Source of the DNA: Hyphomicrobiales bacterium
GTDB lineage: Bacteria > Pseudomonadota > Alphaproteobacteria > Rhizobiales > JAJFHC01
DNA length: 60,676 nucleotides
Direction of reading: 5' to 3'
Assembly: GCA_021775835.1 (NCBI GenBank)
Contig: JAJFHC010000174.1
Location: forward strand, 1-60,676
Numbering within the stretch: the first letter of the stretch is position 1; each line of letters begins with the position of its first letter. Below are positions 17,838-26,826 of this stretch, piece after piece. The translations under genes and the position numbers were made by a program. The notes beneath the pieces are model-generated. The model worked only from the letters and a program-made list of their open reading frames with translations, searched no databases and had not been told where the DNA came from.

Positions 17838-17985
17838 CTGTCTTCATCTGTGATTATACGTGTCGCCGCTTTCTAGCGCTTTGCGCACGTGATTTACAAG
17901 ACGAGGAACAATGCTTGATTGATTCAGCGCAAGAAGCTTCAGGTCAAATTGCCTTAACCTCGGGTGATTCACTGGCCAGATTGCG

Positions 17986-18699
17986 ATGAACCGGATGGAC
18001 AAGGCGTTCGACGTCAAAGGCGTGACAAAGGTCTACCGAACCGGAGACGTGGAAGTGCACGCCCTGCGCGGTGTCGATATGACACTTTACGCGGGCGAAC
18101 TGTCGGTACTGCTCGGACCTTCCGGCAGTGGCACGTCGACGTTACTCAATATTCTCGGTGGGCTCGATGGGGCAACCGCCGGACGGGTCGAGTTCAAGGG
18201 TGAAGATCTGGCAGGCCTTTCCGAAGGCGCTCTCACAAAGTACAGGCGCAGGCATGTAGGCTTTGTCTTTCAGTTCTACAATCTCATGCCGAGCCTGACA
18301 GCGCGGGAAAATGTCGCCATCGTTACAGAAATTGCGGACGATCCCATGCGCCCCGAAGAAGCCCTTGATCTGGTCGGGCTCTCCGACCGGATGGACCATT
18401 TTCCAGCTCAACTTTCAGGCGGCGAACAGCAGCGGGTGGCGATCGCCCGGGCGATCGTCAAGCGCCCCGGCGTGCTTCTGTGCGACGAACCCACCGGTGC
18501 GCTGGACAGCAAGACCGGAATTCGGGTGCTTGAGGCCCTGACGACAATCAACGAGGAATTCAGAACGACAACGGCGGTCATTACCCACAACGCCTCGATC
18601 CGCAAAATCGCGCACAGGGTGTTCTACTTCGTCGACGGGCGTATCTCTCGGATGGTCGAAAACGAGCACCGGCTGCGTCCCGATGAAGTGAGTTGGTGA
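17986..18699 (+). CDS. ABC transporter ATP-binding protein (LolD/MacB-type) with an altered Walker A
   Basis: A 237-residue ATPase of a MacB/DevA/LolD-like exporter. The Q-loop ([18 protein letters not shown]), signature [14 protein letters not shown] (from about residue 143), Walker [12 protein letters not shown] and switch His in AVITHNAS are all normal. The Walker A reads GPSGSGTST at 44-52: the invariant Lys50 is Thr, encoded by ACG at 18133-18135. One base (AAG to ACG) would explain it. This Lys normally binds the ATP phosphates, so activity should be impaired unless this is a sequencing error. The membrane permease starts 4 bases after its stop. Confidence 0.92.
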   Translation: MNRMDKAFDVKGVTKVYRTGDVEVHALRGVDMTLYAGELSVLLGPSGSGTSTLLNILGGLDGATAGRVEFKGEDLAGLSEGALTKYRRRHVGFVFQFYNLMPSLTARENVAIVTEIADDPMRPEEALDLVGLSDRMDHFPAQLSGGEQQRVAIARAIVKRPGVLLCDEPTGALDSKTGIRVLEALTTINEEFRTTTAVITHNASIRKIAHRVFYFVDGRISRMVENEHRLRPDEVSW

Positions 18700-18703
18700 T
18701 GCT

Positions 18704-21130
18704 ATGATCAGCATCCTCGACCGAAAACTCCTGCGGGAACTTGGACGCATGTGGGTGCAGGCGCTCGCCATTGCACTTGTGATTGCCGCGGGCGTTGCGA
18801 CCCTGATTTTGAGCACGGGTACCTATCGTTCGCTCTACGAAACCCGTGACGCCTACTACGACCGCTACCAGTTTGCCGACGTGTTTGCCCTGCTGCGGCG
18901 TGCGCCGTCGTCGGTGGAAGACCGAATTCTTGAGATCTCCGGCATTGCTGCCGTCGAAACGCGGATCGTCAAAACAGCCCTCGTGGACATTGCCGACATG
19001 CCGGAACCGGTAACGGCACAGGTGATCTCACTGCCCGAGAGGGGCATGCCGAAACTCAACAGGCTTTATCTGCGTTCCGGACGGTTGCCCGATCCGGGCA
19101 GTCGGGCTGAAGCTGTGATCAACGAAGGGTTTGCCAAAGCGCACGGCTTTACGGAAGGGTCCCGCTTCAAAGTCCTGCTCAACGGCCGCCAGCAAGTCCT
19201 GAAGGTGACCGGTGTCGCCCTGTCCCCGGAATTCATCTATGCGCTCGGTCCCGGAGACATGATTCCCGACGACCGGCGGTACGGTATCGTGTGGATGTCC
19301 CTCAAGTCTCTGGAAGCGACGTTCGATCTGGAGAATTCATTCAACTCGGTCGGCGTGAAATTGCTCCGCGATGCATCGCGAGATGCGGTCATCGATACCC
19401 TTGACCGTTTGCTCAAGCGTTACGGCGGCCTGGCGGCGCATGGCCGGAAAGATCAACAGTCACATGCCTTCATCGATGCCGAACTCAACCAGTTGTCGGC
19501 CATGGGCAAGATCTTTCCGCCAATATTTCTGGGCGTGTCGGCTTTTCTGATCAACGTCATATTATCGCGGATCGTCTTGCTTCAGCGCGAACAGATCGGC
19601 GTCCTCAAGGCCATCGGCTACAGCCGCGCGGCGATCGCAGTACATTATCTGAAGTTCGTTATGCTGATCGCGGTCACGGGAACGATCATCGGCATCGCAG
19701 TCGGTGTCTGGCTGGGCCATGGTCTGACGAGACTGTACACGGAGTTCTTCAGCTTTCCGTTTCTGATCTTCAAGAAGAGTCCCGATCTTTACGCGATCGG
19801 GGCTGTTGTGTCGCTCGCGGCTGCAGCATTGGGGGGATACCGTTCCGTGGCGTCGGCGGTTGCGTTGCCGCCCGCGGTCGCCATGCAACCGCCCGCCCCG
19901 ACCGGATACGGTCATTTGTGGACAGAGAAGATCAAGCTGTTCGTTGTCTGGTCCCAACCGACAAGAATGGTTTTACGGCACATGTTTCGCTGGCCGGTCC
20001 GCTCCGCACTGACGGCCCTGGGACTGGCCATGATGGTGGGCTTGCTCGTGGGCTCGCTGTTTTCCCTGGATTCAATCGAGCACATGATCGACTTCACATT
20101 TTTCCAGTCCGATCGCCAGGATGCGACGGTGACTTTTGCCGACAACAAGGCAGACAATGCCCTGCAGTCTGTGGCGCAGTTGCCCGGTGTGCTTCGTGCG
20201 GAGCCGTACCGGGCGATTTCAGTACGGCTTCGAAACCGGCACTTCAATCGGAGTGTGTCGATCCTCGGTAAACCGCCGGATGCCCGGCTCAGCCGGGTCC
20301 TTGAACTGAACCTCCGTCCGCTGACCCTTCCGAAAGACGGTTTGGCGATGTCCGAGAAACTCGCCAACCTGATCGACATCAGACGCGGTGACGTGATCGA
20401 GGCGGAAGTGCTCGAGGGCAGCCGCAAGACGTTTCGCATGCCGGTCACTGACATCGTCTCGGGTTATGATCCGGACGCCGGCGTCCAGGCGGTGTTCGTT
20501 CCAGTGACCCGGTTGATTCAGAGCTATCTAGGACTTACCGCCTACATGGACCTCGACGCTCTCAATGCAATGGTCGATGAAGGACCGCGGATCAGCGGCG
20601 TCCATATCAGCTACGACCGGAACTTGGCTGACAAGCTCTTTGCCGAGGTCAAGGCCATACCGGCTGTGGCTTCCATTACGTTGCAGAAGGCCTCTCTGGC
20701 GAAGTTCCGTGAAACCCTGGCGAAGAACATCGTCATCATGATTACCGTTTATGTGACCCTCGGTGTCGTCGTTACATTCGGCGTGGTTTACAACAGCGCC
20801 CGGATTCACCTGTCGGAACGCGCTCGCGAACTGGCCAGCCTCAGGGTGCTGGGATTCACGCGATGGGAGACCTTCCGCATCCTGTTTCTGGAACTTGTTC
20901 TGATCACGACCGCTGCTGTCCCGGTGGGCTGGGGGATCGGCTATCTGATTGCCTGGGTTACGGTGCGGGGCCTGGATAGCGACCTCTACCGGGTTCCCTT
21001 CATTATCAATGCGTCGACCTACGCGATAGCGGCTCTGATCGTTGTGCTGGCCTCGGTTGTATCGGCGATCGTTGTGAAACGTAGGGTCGACCGGCTCGAC
21101 ATGATCAGCGTCTTGAAGACACGGGATTGA
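18704..21130 (+). CDS. FtsX-like ABC transporter permease
   Basis: An 808-residue inner-membrane permease with two FtsX-type repeats. A membrane segment lies near residues 14-34, then a large extracytoplasmic domain, then three segments around 270-380. A second copy of the pattern follows: one segment near 430-450, another extracytoplasmic domain and three segments near 680-785. The final GVVYNSARIHLSERARELASLRVLGF motif is the FtsX cytoplasmic loop. It lies between the ATPase and the membrane-fusion gene with 4-base gaps, so all three form one exporter operon. Likely roles are export of a lipid, peptide or small molecule; the substrate is unknown. Confidence 0.92.
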   Translation: MISILDRKLLRELGRMWVQALAIALVIAAGVATLILSTGTYRSLYETRDAYYDRYQFADVFALLRRAPSSVEDRILEISGIAAVETRIVKTALVDIADMPEPVTAQVISLPERGMPKLNRLYLRSGRLPDPGSRAEAVINEGFAKAHGFTEGSRFKVLLNGRQQVLKVTGVALSPEFIYALGPGDMIPDDRRYGIVWMSLKSLEATFDLENSFNSVGVKLLRDASRDAVIDTLDRLLKRYGGLAAHGRKDQQSHAFIDAELNQLSAMGKIFPPIFLGVSAFLINVILSRIVLLQREQIGVLKAIGYSRAAIAVHYLKFVMLIAVTGTIIGIAVGVWLGHGLTRLYTEFFSFPFLIFKKSPDLYAIGAVVSLAAAALGGYRSVASAVALPPAVAMQPPAPTGYGHLWTEKIKLFVVWSQPTRMVLRHMFRWPVRSALTALGLAMMVGLLVGSLFSLDSIEHMIDFTFFQSDRQDATVTFADNKADNALQSVAQLPGVLRAEPYRAISVRLRNRHFNRSVSILGKPPDARLSRVLELNLRPLTLPKDGLAMSEKLANLIDIRRGDVIEAEVLEGSRKTFRMPVTDIVSGYDPDAGVQAVFVPVTRLIQSYLGLTAYMDLDALNAMVDEGPRISGVHISYDRNLADKLFAEVKAIPAVASITLQKASLAKFRETLAKNIVIMITVYVTLGVVVTFGVVYNSARIHLSERARELASLRVLGFTRWETFRILFLELVLITTAAVPVGWGIGYLIAWVTVRGLDSDLYRVPFIINASTYAIAALIVVLASVVSAIVVKRRVDRLDMISVLKTRD

Positions 21131-21134
21131 AACG

Positions 21135-22358
21135 ATGAACACTTTATGGATCAAACGCAGCGCGGTCGTGGCGATACTGGCGGTGGTTGCGTCCGGTTTC
21201 GTCTATGCCCTCCGGCCCCAGCCTGTACTCGTGGACGTGGAGACCGTGAAACGAGGATCCATGACCGTGACGGTCGACGAGGAAGGCAAGACCAGAATCC
21301 GTGAGATCTATCAGGTTTCAGCCCCTGTGGCGGGCAAGATCAGGCGGTCGCCGCGTGAAGTCGGCGATTCAGTGACTGCGGGCATGACCCTGGTCGCTGT
21401 GATAGAGGCGAACGATCCACCGTTTCTGGATGCGCGCAGGGCCCGTGAACTTGAGGCTGGGTTAGCGGCTGCGAAGGCCGCCGTTGCTCATGCACGCACT
21501 GAGATTCGCAAGGCTGAAGCGGAGTTGAAATTTGCGCAGAGCGATCTGAAGCGGGCGGAGTCGTTGTCCAGATCCAACGTAATATCGGGACGCGCTATGG
21601 AACGGGCCTCCCTTGAGGTCGACGTCAGAAATGATGCGCTGGCGGCGACAAGGGCCGACCTCGAGTTGCGCGAGCGCGAACGTGACAGCTCTCAGGCAAA
21701 GCTGACGCGCCCGGAACACCCGCTGGGGCCTGCCAAAGACCCGGAACTGTGTTGTCAGAAAGTGCTGGCGCCGGTGAGTGGGCGTGTGCTGAAGATCGTG
21801 ACGGAGAGCGAGCAGGCAGTGACGGCCGGCGCGCCGCTTCTGGAGATCGGGGATCCGTCCGATCTGGAAATCGTCGTGGAACTGTTGTCGACGGATGCCG
21901 TCAAGATCAAGGCCGGCGACGCCGCCTTCGTCGGAGGCTGGGGCGGCACCGAGACCCTGGAAGCGCGGGTCAGACGGGTTGAGCCGTCCGGCTTCACGAA
22001 AGTGTCCGCGCTGGGTATTGAGGAGCAACGGGTCAACACCATACTGGATCTTGTTGGTGGACCGGACACCCGGTCGGCACTCGGTCACGATTTCCGTGTC
22101 TTTGTCCGTATTGTCGTCTGGCAGGCCGACGATGTTCTGATGGTGCCCCTGGGCGCCCTGTTTCGAAACAAGGAAAAGTGGGCCGTGTTCAGGGACGTGA
22201 GCGGTCGTGCGGTGCTGACACCCGTCACGATTGGCCATCGAAACGACCGAACCGCGGAAGTGATCGACGGTCTTGATGCCGGCGAGACGGTCATCGTTCA
22301 TCCCAGTGACCGTGTGGGTGATGCCATTGAGGTTGCTAAACGCGGTCTCCCGAATTGA
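21135..22358 (+). CDS. HlyD-family periplasmic adaptor (membrane fusion) protein
   Basis: A 407-residue periplasmic adaptor for the ABC exporter upstream. There is an N-terminal membrane anchor (residues about 8-26). A split biotinyl-lipoyl domain (IYQVSAPVAGKIRRSP and KVLAPVSGRVLKIVTE) flanks a helical hairpin at about 95-185 rich in Glu/Arg/Ala. A beta-barrel and a membrane-proximal domain (PLGALFRNKEKWAVFR) follow. In such systems the adaptor links permease to an outer-membrane channel; no TolC-like gene is seen here. Starts 4 bases after the permease stop. Confidence 0.91.
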   Translation: MNTLWIKRSAVVAILAVVASGFVYALRPQPVLVDVETVKRGSMTVTVDEEGKTRIREIYQVSAPVAGKIRRSPREVGDSVTAGMTLVAVIEANDPPFLDARRARELEAGLAAAKAAVAHARTEIRKAEAELKFAQSDLKRAESLSRSNVISGRAMERASLEVDVRNDALAATRADLELRERERDSSQAKLTRPEHPLGPAKDPELCCQKVLAPVSGRVLKIVTESEQAVTAGAPLLEIGDPSDLEIVVELLSTDAVKIKAGDAAFVGGWGGTETLEARVRRVEPSGFTKVSALGIEEQRVNTILDLVGGPDTRSALGHDFRVFVRIVVWQADDVLMVPLGALFRNKEKWAVFRDVSGRAVLTPVTIGHRNDRTAEVIDGLDAGETVIVHPSDRVGDAIEVAKRGLPN

Positions 22359-22421
22359 CGCCGTCGCGCCGATCCCGCACTCTTCCCGTGCTCGTTGTTT
22401 TCAAGCGGAGGCGCACACATC

Positions 22422-23744
22422 ATGGACCCGGAATTGCGACAGGCGGCAAAGGACTTCCTCGTTCGTTATGGCGGTGACGCCTTCGATAATCTGTTCGTGT
22501 CTGCGAAAGGTTCAATCGTAAAGGACGATACCGGTCGGGAGATTCTCGATTTCACTTCCGGCCAGATGTGCGCCACGCTCGGCCACAACCATCCGGCGGT
22601 CGTCGATGCGGTCAATGAGGCCGGCCGGACCGGTTATCATATGTTCAGCGGCATGATCCCCGAAACGGTGGCCCGGCTCGGGAAGGCGCTGGCCGAATGG
22701 CTCCCGGCACCATTGCGCCGCTCGTTGTTCGTCAACACCGGTAGTGAGAGTAATGAGGCCGCACTGCGGATGGCGAAGATGCACACCGGTGGCCATGAGG
22801 TGATTGGCATGGGCGGGTCGTGGCATGGTGTGACCGGGACCTCCAGTTCGGTCTCATTCGCCAGCGACCGACAGGGATACGGCCCCGCCGCAACCGGTGT
22901 ATTCGCCTTGCCTGAACCAAATGCTTACCGTTGTCCGGTCGAACATTGCCGCGACACCTGCGACATGACCTGCATGAAAATCGGTCTACGCCTGTTCGAC
23001 ATGCAGACAACCGGCAGGGCTGCGGCGATTATTGCCGAACCCATCCTGAGTGCCGGTGGGGTTATCGTGCCGCCCGAGGGCTACTTCCAGGCCTTGCGTG
23101 AGGCGGCCGACGCCCGCGGCATGATGCTGGTTTTCGACGAGGCCCAGACCGCATTCGGACGGTTGGGACACAAGTTTGCCGCGAACCGATTTGGCGTGGT
23201 GCCTGACATCATGTCAGTTTCGAAGACGCTCGGCGGTGGCCTGCCACTGGCGGCAACCATCACGTCGGAGAAAATCGAGGAAAGCGTCCATGAGAAAGGA
23301 TTCTCCTTCTACACGAGCCATGTATCGGACCCGCTGCCGGCGGCTGTTGGGCTTGCGGTACTGGAAACCATCGAAACAGAGAACCTGCTGGAGCGGGCCG
23401 TGGACATGGGTGCCTACCTGCGCACGCGGCTTCGCGACCTCCAGCAAAAACACGAGGCCATCGGCGATATTCGCGGCGAGGGTCTGTTGATTGGCCTGGA
23501 GTTGGTGGAGGACAGGGAAAGCCGTGTTCCCGATCACGCTCTGGGAGCGGCGACCACGCAGAAGTGTTTTGAACTTGGTTTGAGCATGAACATCAGGCGC
23601 CGGCCGGAGCGCGGAGCGGTGTGGCGGATTGCGCCGCCTCTGACCGTTTCGAAAGATGAGATTGATCGCGGCGTGGACATCCTCGACAAGGCGCTTCAGC
23701 ACTGCCTCGATGACTGTGGGCGCGGATGCGCCGGGGCGGAATAG
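22422..23744 (+). CDS. Class III PLP aminotransferase, probable 2,2-dialkylglycine decarboxylase type
   Basis: A 440-residue fold-type I PLP enzyme. Lys268 in SVSKTLGGG is the PLP lysine, and FDEAQTAFGRLG holds the pyridine-binding Asp. LVRYGG, ILDFTSGQM, LFVNTGSESNEAALRMAK, SDPLPAAVGLAVLE and GLSMNI-RIAPPLTVS match dialkylglycine decarboxylase closely, which decarboxylates 2,2-dialkylglycines and transaminates pyruvate. An odd feature is the cluster Cys171, Cys176, Cys180 and Cys184 in a loop, as for a metal site. I chose ATG 22422 because CGGAGG lies 10 bases before it. It follows the exporter operon by 63 bases but is probably separate from it. Confidence 0.87.
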   Translation: MDPELRQAAKDFLVRYGGDAFDNLFVSAKGSIVKDDTGREILDFTSGQMCATLGHNHPAVVDAVNEAGRTGYHMFSGMIPETVARLGKALAEWLPAPLRRSLFVNTGSESNEAALRMAKMHTGGHEVIGMGGSWHGVTGTSSSVSFASDRQGYGPAATGVFALPEPNAYRCPVEHCRDTCDMTCMKIGLRLFDMQTTGRAAAIIAEPILSAGGVIVPPEGYFQALREAADARGMMLVFDEAQTAFGRLGHKFAANRFGVVPDIMSVSKTLGGGLPLAATITSEKIEESVHEKGFSFYTSHVSDPLPAAVGLAVLETIETENLLERAVDMGAYLRTRLRDLQQKHEAIGDIRGEGLLIGLELVEDRESRVPDHALGAATTQKCFELGLSMNIRRRPERGAVWRIAPPLTVSKDEIDRGVDILDKALQHCLDDCGRGCAGAE

Positions 23745-23771
23745 AGCCTGAAATTCAGGACGCCGCTGTGA

Positions 23772-25154
23772 CTACAGCCGATGGAGATAGGTCTGGTACT
23801 CGAAGTCCGTAATGGTCGATGCGAACTGCCCGCACTCAAACCGCCGGCAGGCAGCGTAAACGTCCTGGTAGTCGCGCCCGAAAACATCCGTGATGAACGG
23901 TGAGCCTGCAAACGTGTCGATGGCCGCATTCCAGTTGCCTGTGAGAGGCGGCGTCTTGTCCAGCTTGCTGTCGCCGGTGAGGGGGTCGCCCGGATCGGCC
24001 TGGGCTTCCAACCCATGCAGAATTCCGCCGAGGATGGCGGTCAGAACCAGATAGGGGTTTGCATCCGCACCGGCAACGCGATGCTCCAGGCGGGCATCAG
24101 GCCCGGTCTGGGACGGTACGCGTACAGCGACGGCGCGGTGGTCCATGCCCCAGACGGGACTGACAGGCGCAAAGGAGTCCGGCTGGAATCGGCGATAGGA
24201 ATTGGCATGCGGTGCAAACACCGCCTGGGCATCCGGCATCGATTTCAGCAACCCGGCGATGGCATGACGCAAAGGTTTTGCTAAAGCGTCTGTTGTTCCG
24301 GAAAAAACATTGTTCCCCTGCCGGTCCAGCAGGCTCGTGTGCACATGCAATCCATTGCCCGGCTGGTCGGCATAGGGCTTGGCCATGAAGGTCGCCACAA
24401 ACCCGTGACGACGGGCCACCGCCTTGACCAGACGGCGGAACAGAAACGCCTGGTCGGCGGCGGTCAATACGTCAGACACATGCAGAAGATTGATTTCAAA
24501 CTGCCCCGGTCCGAACTCTGCAATGGTCGTGTCGGCCGGCAGTTTCTGGACGCGGCATGCGTCTGTTATGTCATGCAGAAAATTTGAAAAATCCTGGGTC
24601 ACTTCAAGGTCGTAAACCTGTGGTCCTTCGAGCCTTCCACCGGGGCCGGGACGATGGGGCGGACGGGGATGGCCGGCAGGCGTCGTGTCGGCGTCGATGA
24701 GGTAGAATTCCAGTTCGGTGGCGGCGACCGGTGTCAGTCCCTTCGCGGTAAAACGGTCGAGCATGGTTTTCAGCACATGACGGGGATCGTAGGGGCACGG
24801 TGTGGTCCGGTCCGGCTCGCGCATGGTCATGAGTACCTGGGCCATGGGCTGCTTGCTCCACGGCATCCGGGTGAGGCTGCCCTGAACCGGGTAACACAAG
24901 CCATCGGGGTCGCCGGTGGCGATTGCCAGTCCGGTTTCCTCGACGTCAACGCCCCAAACATCCAGCGCATAGGTCGAGCGCGGTAACCGCACGCTTCCTG
25001 CAGCGAGCTTGCCGATCGCGCTTGCCGGGAGCCATTTGCCCCTGGGCACCGCATTCATGTCGGGAAAAACCAGTTCCACGGACGTTATGTCCGGGTTTGC
25101 CTCGAGAAACGCTTTTGCCTCGACATCGAACTTTGAGTTTTTGTCCGCGCACAT
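23772..25154 (-). CDS. Glutamine synthetase family protein, PuuA-like gamma-glutamylpolyamine synthetase
   Basis: A 460-residue glutamine-synthetase-fold ligase. Metal residues appear in ATELEFYL (Glu147, Glu149), AEFGPGQFEINL (Glu213, Glu220) and NGLHVHTS (His270, His272), followed by the LEHRVAGADANPYL motif. The sequence type and the neighbouring PuuB-like oxidase and SpuC-like aminotransferase suggest that it joins glutamate to putrescine or another amine with ATP, the first step of the glutamylated-amine route. It is divergent from the aminotransferase/oxidase pair, across two matching palindromes. Glutamine synthesis itself is unlikely. Confidence 0.87.
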   Translation of the reverse strand: MCADKNSKFDVEAKAFLEANPDITSVELVFPDMNAVPRGKWLPASAIGKLAAGSVRLPRSTYALDVWGVDVEETGLAIATGDPDGLCYPVQGSLTRMPWSKQPMAQVLMTMREPDRTTPCPYDPRHVLKTMLDRFTAKGLTPVAATELEFYLIDADTTPAGHPRPPHRPGPGGRLEGPQVYDLEVTQDFSNFLHDITDACRVQKLPADTTIAEFGPGQFEINLLHVSDVLTAADQAFLFRRLVKAVARRHGFVATFMAKPYADQPGNGLHVHTSLLDRQGNNVFSGTTDALAKPLRHAIAGLLKSMPDAQAVFAPHANSYRRFQPDSFAPVSPVWGMDHRAVAVRVPSQTGPDARLEHRVAGADANPYLVLTAILGGILHGLEAQADPGDPLTGDSKLDKTPPLTGNWNAAIDTFAGSPFITDVFGRDYQDVYAACRRFECGQFASTITDFEYQTYLHRL

Positions 25155-25216
25155 GTGGAAACCCTGTCCTTGTGACGTGAGTGGATTTGGTTGTTGGAGC
25201 CTAATTAAATTTCAGC

Positions 25217-25232
25217 TTTTATGATCACAAAA
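25217..25232. promoter_or_regulatory. Palindromic operator candidate, copy 1 (polyamine genes)
   Basis: TTTTATGATCACAAAA, an imperfect dyad with the core TGATCA, lies 63 bases upstream of the PuuA-like ATG. It matches the perfect copy at 25344-25361 in all but one base. Two copies in one divergent promoter region suggest a repressor that controls both directions. Confidence 0.6.
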
Positions 25233-25343
25233 CTGGTGTTTATGCAAGAATTCTGACGCCGGCTGATATTGAAGATTGCAAAAAATCTTGCGAAACTCCC
25301 GTTCAGTGTGAGATATTTGCTCGCAGTTCAATTGGTAAGCGTA

Positions 25344-25361
25344 ATTTTGTGATCACAAAAT
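25344..25361. promoter_or_regulatory. Palindromic operator candidate, copy 2 (polyamine genes)
   Basis: ATTTTGTGATCACAAAAT is a perfect 18-bp palindrome, 42 bases upstream of the SpuC-like ATG. It shares its core with the copy at 25217, 127 bases away. The regulator is not encoded beside it; a GntR- or CRP/FNR-like protein would fit the size. Confidence 0.65.
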
Positions 25362-25403
25362 GACGTGTTTTCGTGGTTTTCCTCAAATGCGGAGTCAGCA
25401 CTG

Positions 25404-26801
25404 ATGAGTTATATCCCCAATCTGCCATCCACGGCTGAAATGCAGCGAATGGATGCGGCCCATCATCTCCACCCGTTTACCCACGGAGGACCGCTAAAGG
25501 AAAAAGGCGTGCGGGTGATGACCGCAGCCGATGGTGTCTTTGTAACGGATTCCGACGGCAACAGGCTCCTGGACGGCATGGCCGGGCTGTGGTGTGTCAA
25601 TGTCGGGTACGGTCGCAATGAGATTGCCGAGGCTGCCGCACGTCAGATGACGCAACTGCCTTACTACAATACGTTTTTTCAAACCTCCCACCCTCCCGCG
25701 ATTGCACTGGCCGAAAAACTTGCCGAATTGGCGCCGGGAACGCTCAACAACACGTTCTTCACCAGTTCTGGATCGGAGTCCGCAGACACGGTCATCCGGC
25801 TTGTGCGCCACTACTGGGCATCACAGGGCAAACGGACAAAGAGCGGGATCATTTCACGCCTTAATGCCTATCACGGTTCAACCATCGGCGGCGCCAGCCT
25901 TGGTGGCATGTCGGTAATGCACGAACAGGGCGGCCTGCCGATTCCGGGCATTACCCATATCGATCAGCCCTATTGGTACGCCGAAGGCGGCAACACCGAT
26001 CCGAGCCAGTTCGGACTGCAATGCGCCAAGGCGCTGGAAACGGAGATCGACCGGCTCGGTGAGGACAATGTCGCGGCCTTCATGGCGGAACCGATTCAGG
26101 GCGCGGGGGGCGTTATCGTACCCCCGGAAACCTATTGGCCGGAGATTGTGCGTATCTGCAAGGCCCGCAACATACTGCTCGTGGCTGACGAGGTGATCTG
26201 CGGTTTCGGGCGTACCGGCAAGTGGTTCGGTTCGAACACGTTTGGATTTGAACCCGACGTCATGTCCATCGCCAAGGGGTTGAGTTCGGGATACCTGCCG
26301 ATTGGCGGTGTCATGGTGAGCGACAAGGTTGCCGGGGTTTTAAATGGAGAGGGCGGTGAATTTGCCCATGGCTACACCTACTCCGGCCATCCGGCGAGTT
26401 GTGCGGCCGCACTCGAAAACCTGAGAATCCTGCAGGACGAAAACATTGTCGAGCGCGTCGGCGAGACGACCGGACCTTATCTGGCAAAACGCTGGATGGA
26501 ACTGAGCGATCATCCGTTGGTTGGCGAAGCCCGCATCAAGGGGATGATGGGGGCCATCGAATTGACTTCTGACAAGACCACACGTGCCGGATTTGACAAG
26601 AACGCGGGCGAAGTGGGATTGCTCTGTCGTGAACACTGTGTGGCCAACGGGATAATCCTACGGGCGGTGCGCGACTGCATGATCATGTCGCCGCCGCTGG
26701 TGATTTCTCAAGGCGAAATAGATCAGTTGATCGAACTCACGCGTAAGAGCCTCGACCAGACGCTCGAAGATGTGCGATCAAAAGGCTGGTTGACGCACTA
26801 A
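25404..26801 (+). CDS. Class III PLP aminotransferase, SpuC-like (putrescine/polyamine:pyruvate type)
   Basis: A 465-residue PLP enzyme with Lys291 in MSIAKGLSSGYLPIGG and the VADEVICGFGRTGKWFG cofactor motif. HHLHPFTH near the N-terminus, LLDGMAGLWCVNVGYGR and EFAHGYTYSGHP are typical of the SpuC and putrescine-pyruvate aminotransferase group, which moves the amine of putrescine or a glutamylated form to pyruvate. I chose ATG 25404, with GGAGTCAG before it. The PuuB-like oxidase follows 25 bases after its stop, and the PuuA-like ligase diverges on the other side. The exact amine is not known. Confidence 0.9.
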   Translation: MSYIPNLPSTAEMQRMDAAHHLHPFTHGGPLKEKGVRVMTAADGVFVTDSDGNRLLDGMAGLWCVNVGYGRNEIAEAAARQMTQLPYYNTFFQTSHPPAIALAEKLAELAPGTLNNTFFTSSGSESADTVIRLVRHYWASQGKRTKSGIISRLNAYHGSTIGGASLGGMSVMHEQGGLPIPGITHIDQPYWYAEGGNTDPSQFGLQCAKALETEIDRLGEDNVAAFMAEPIQGAGGVIVPPETYWPEIVRICKARNILLVADEVICGFGRTGKWFGSNTFGFEPDVMSIAKGLSSGYLPIGGVMVSDKVAGVLNGEGGEFAHGYTYSGHPASCAAALENLRILQDENIVERVGETTGPYLAKRWMELSDHPLVGEARIKGMMGAIELTSDKTTRAGFDKNAGEVGLLCREHCVANGIILRAVRDCMIMSPPLVISQGEIDQLIELTRKSLDQTLEDVRSKGWLTH

Positions 26802-26826
26802 CATTCGAACAGGCAGGTGCTCGCAC

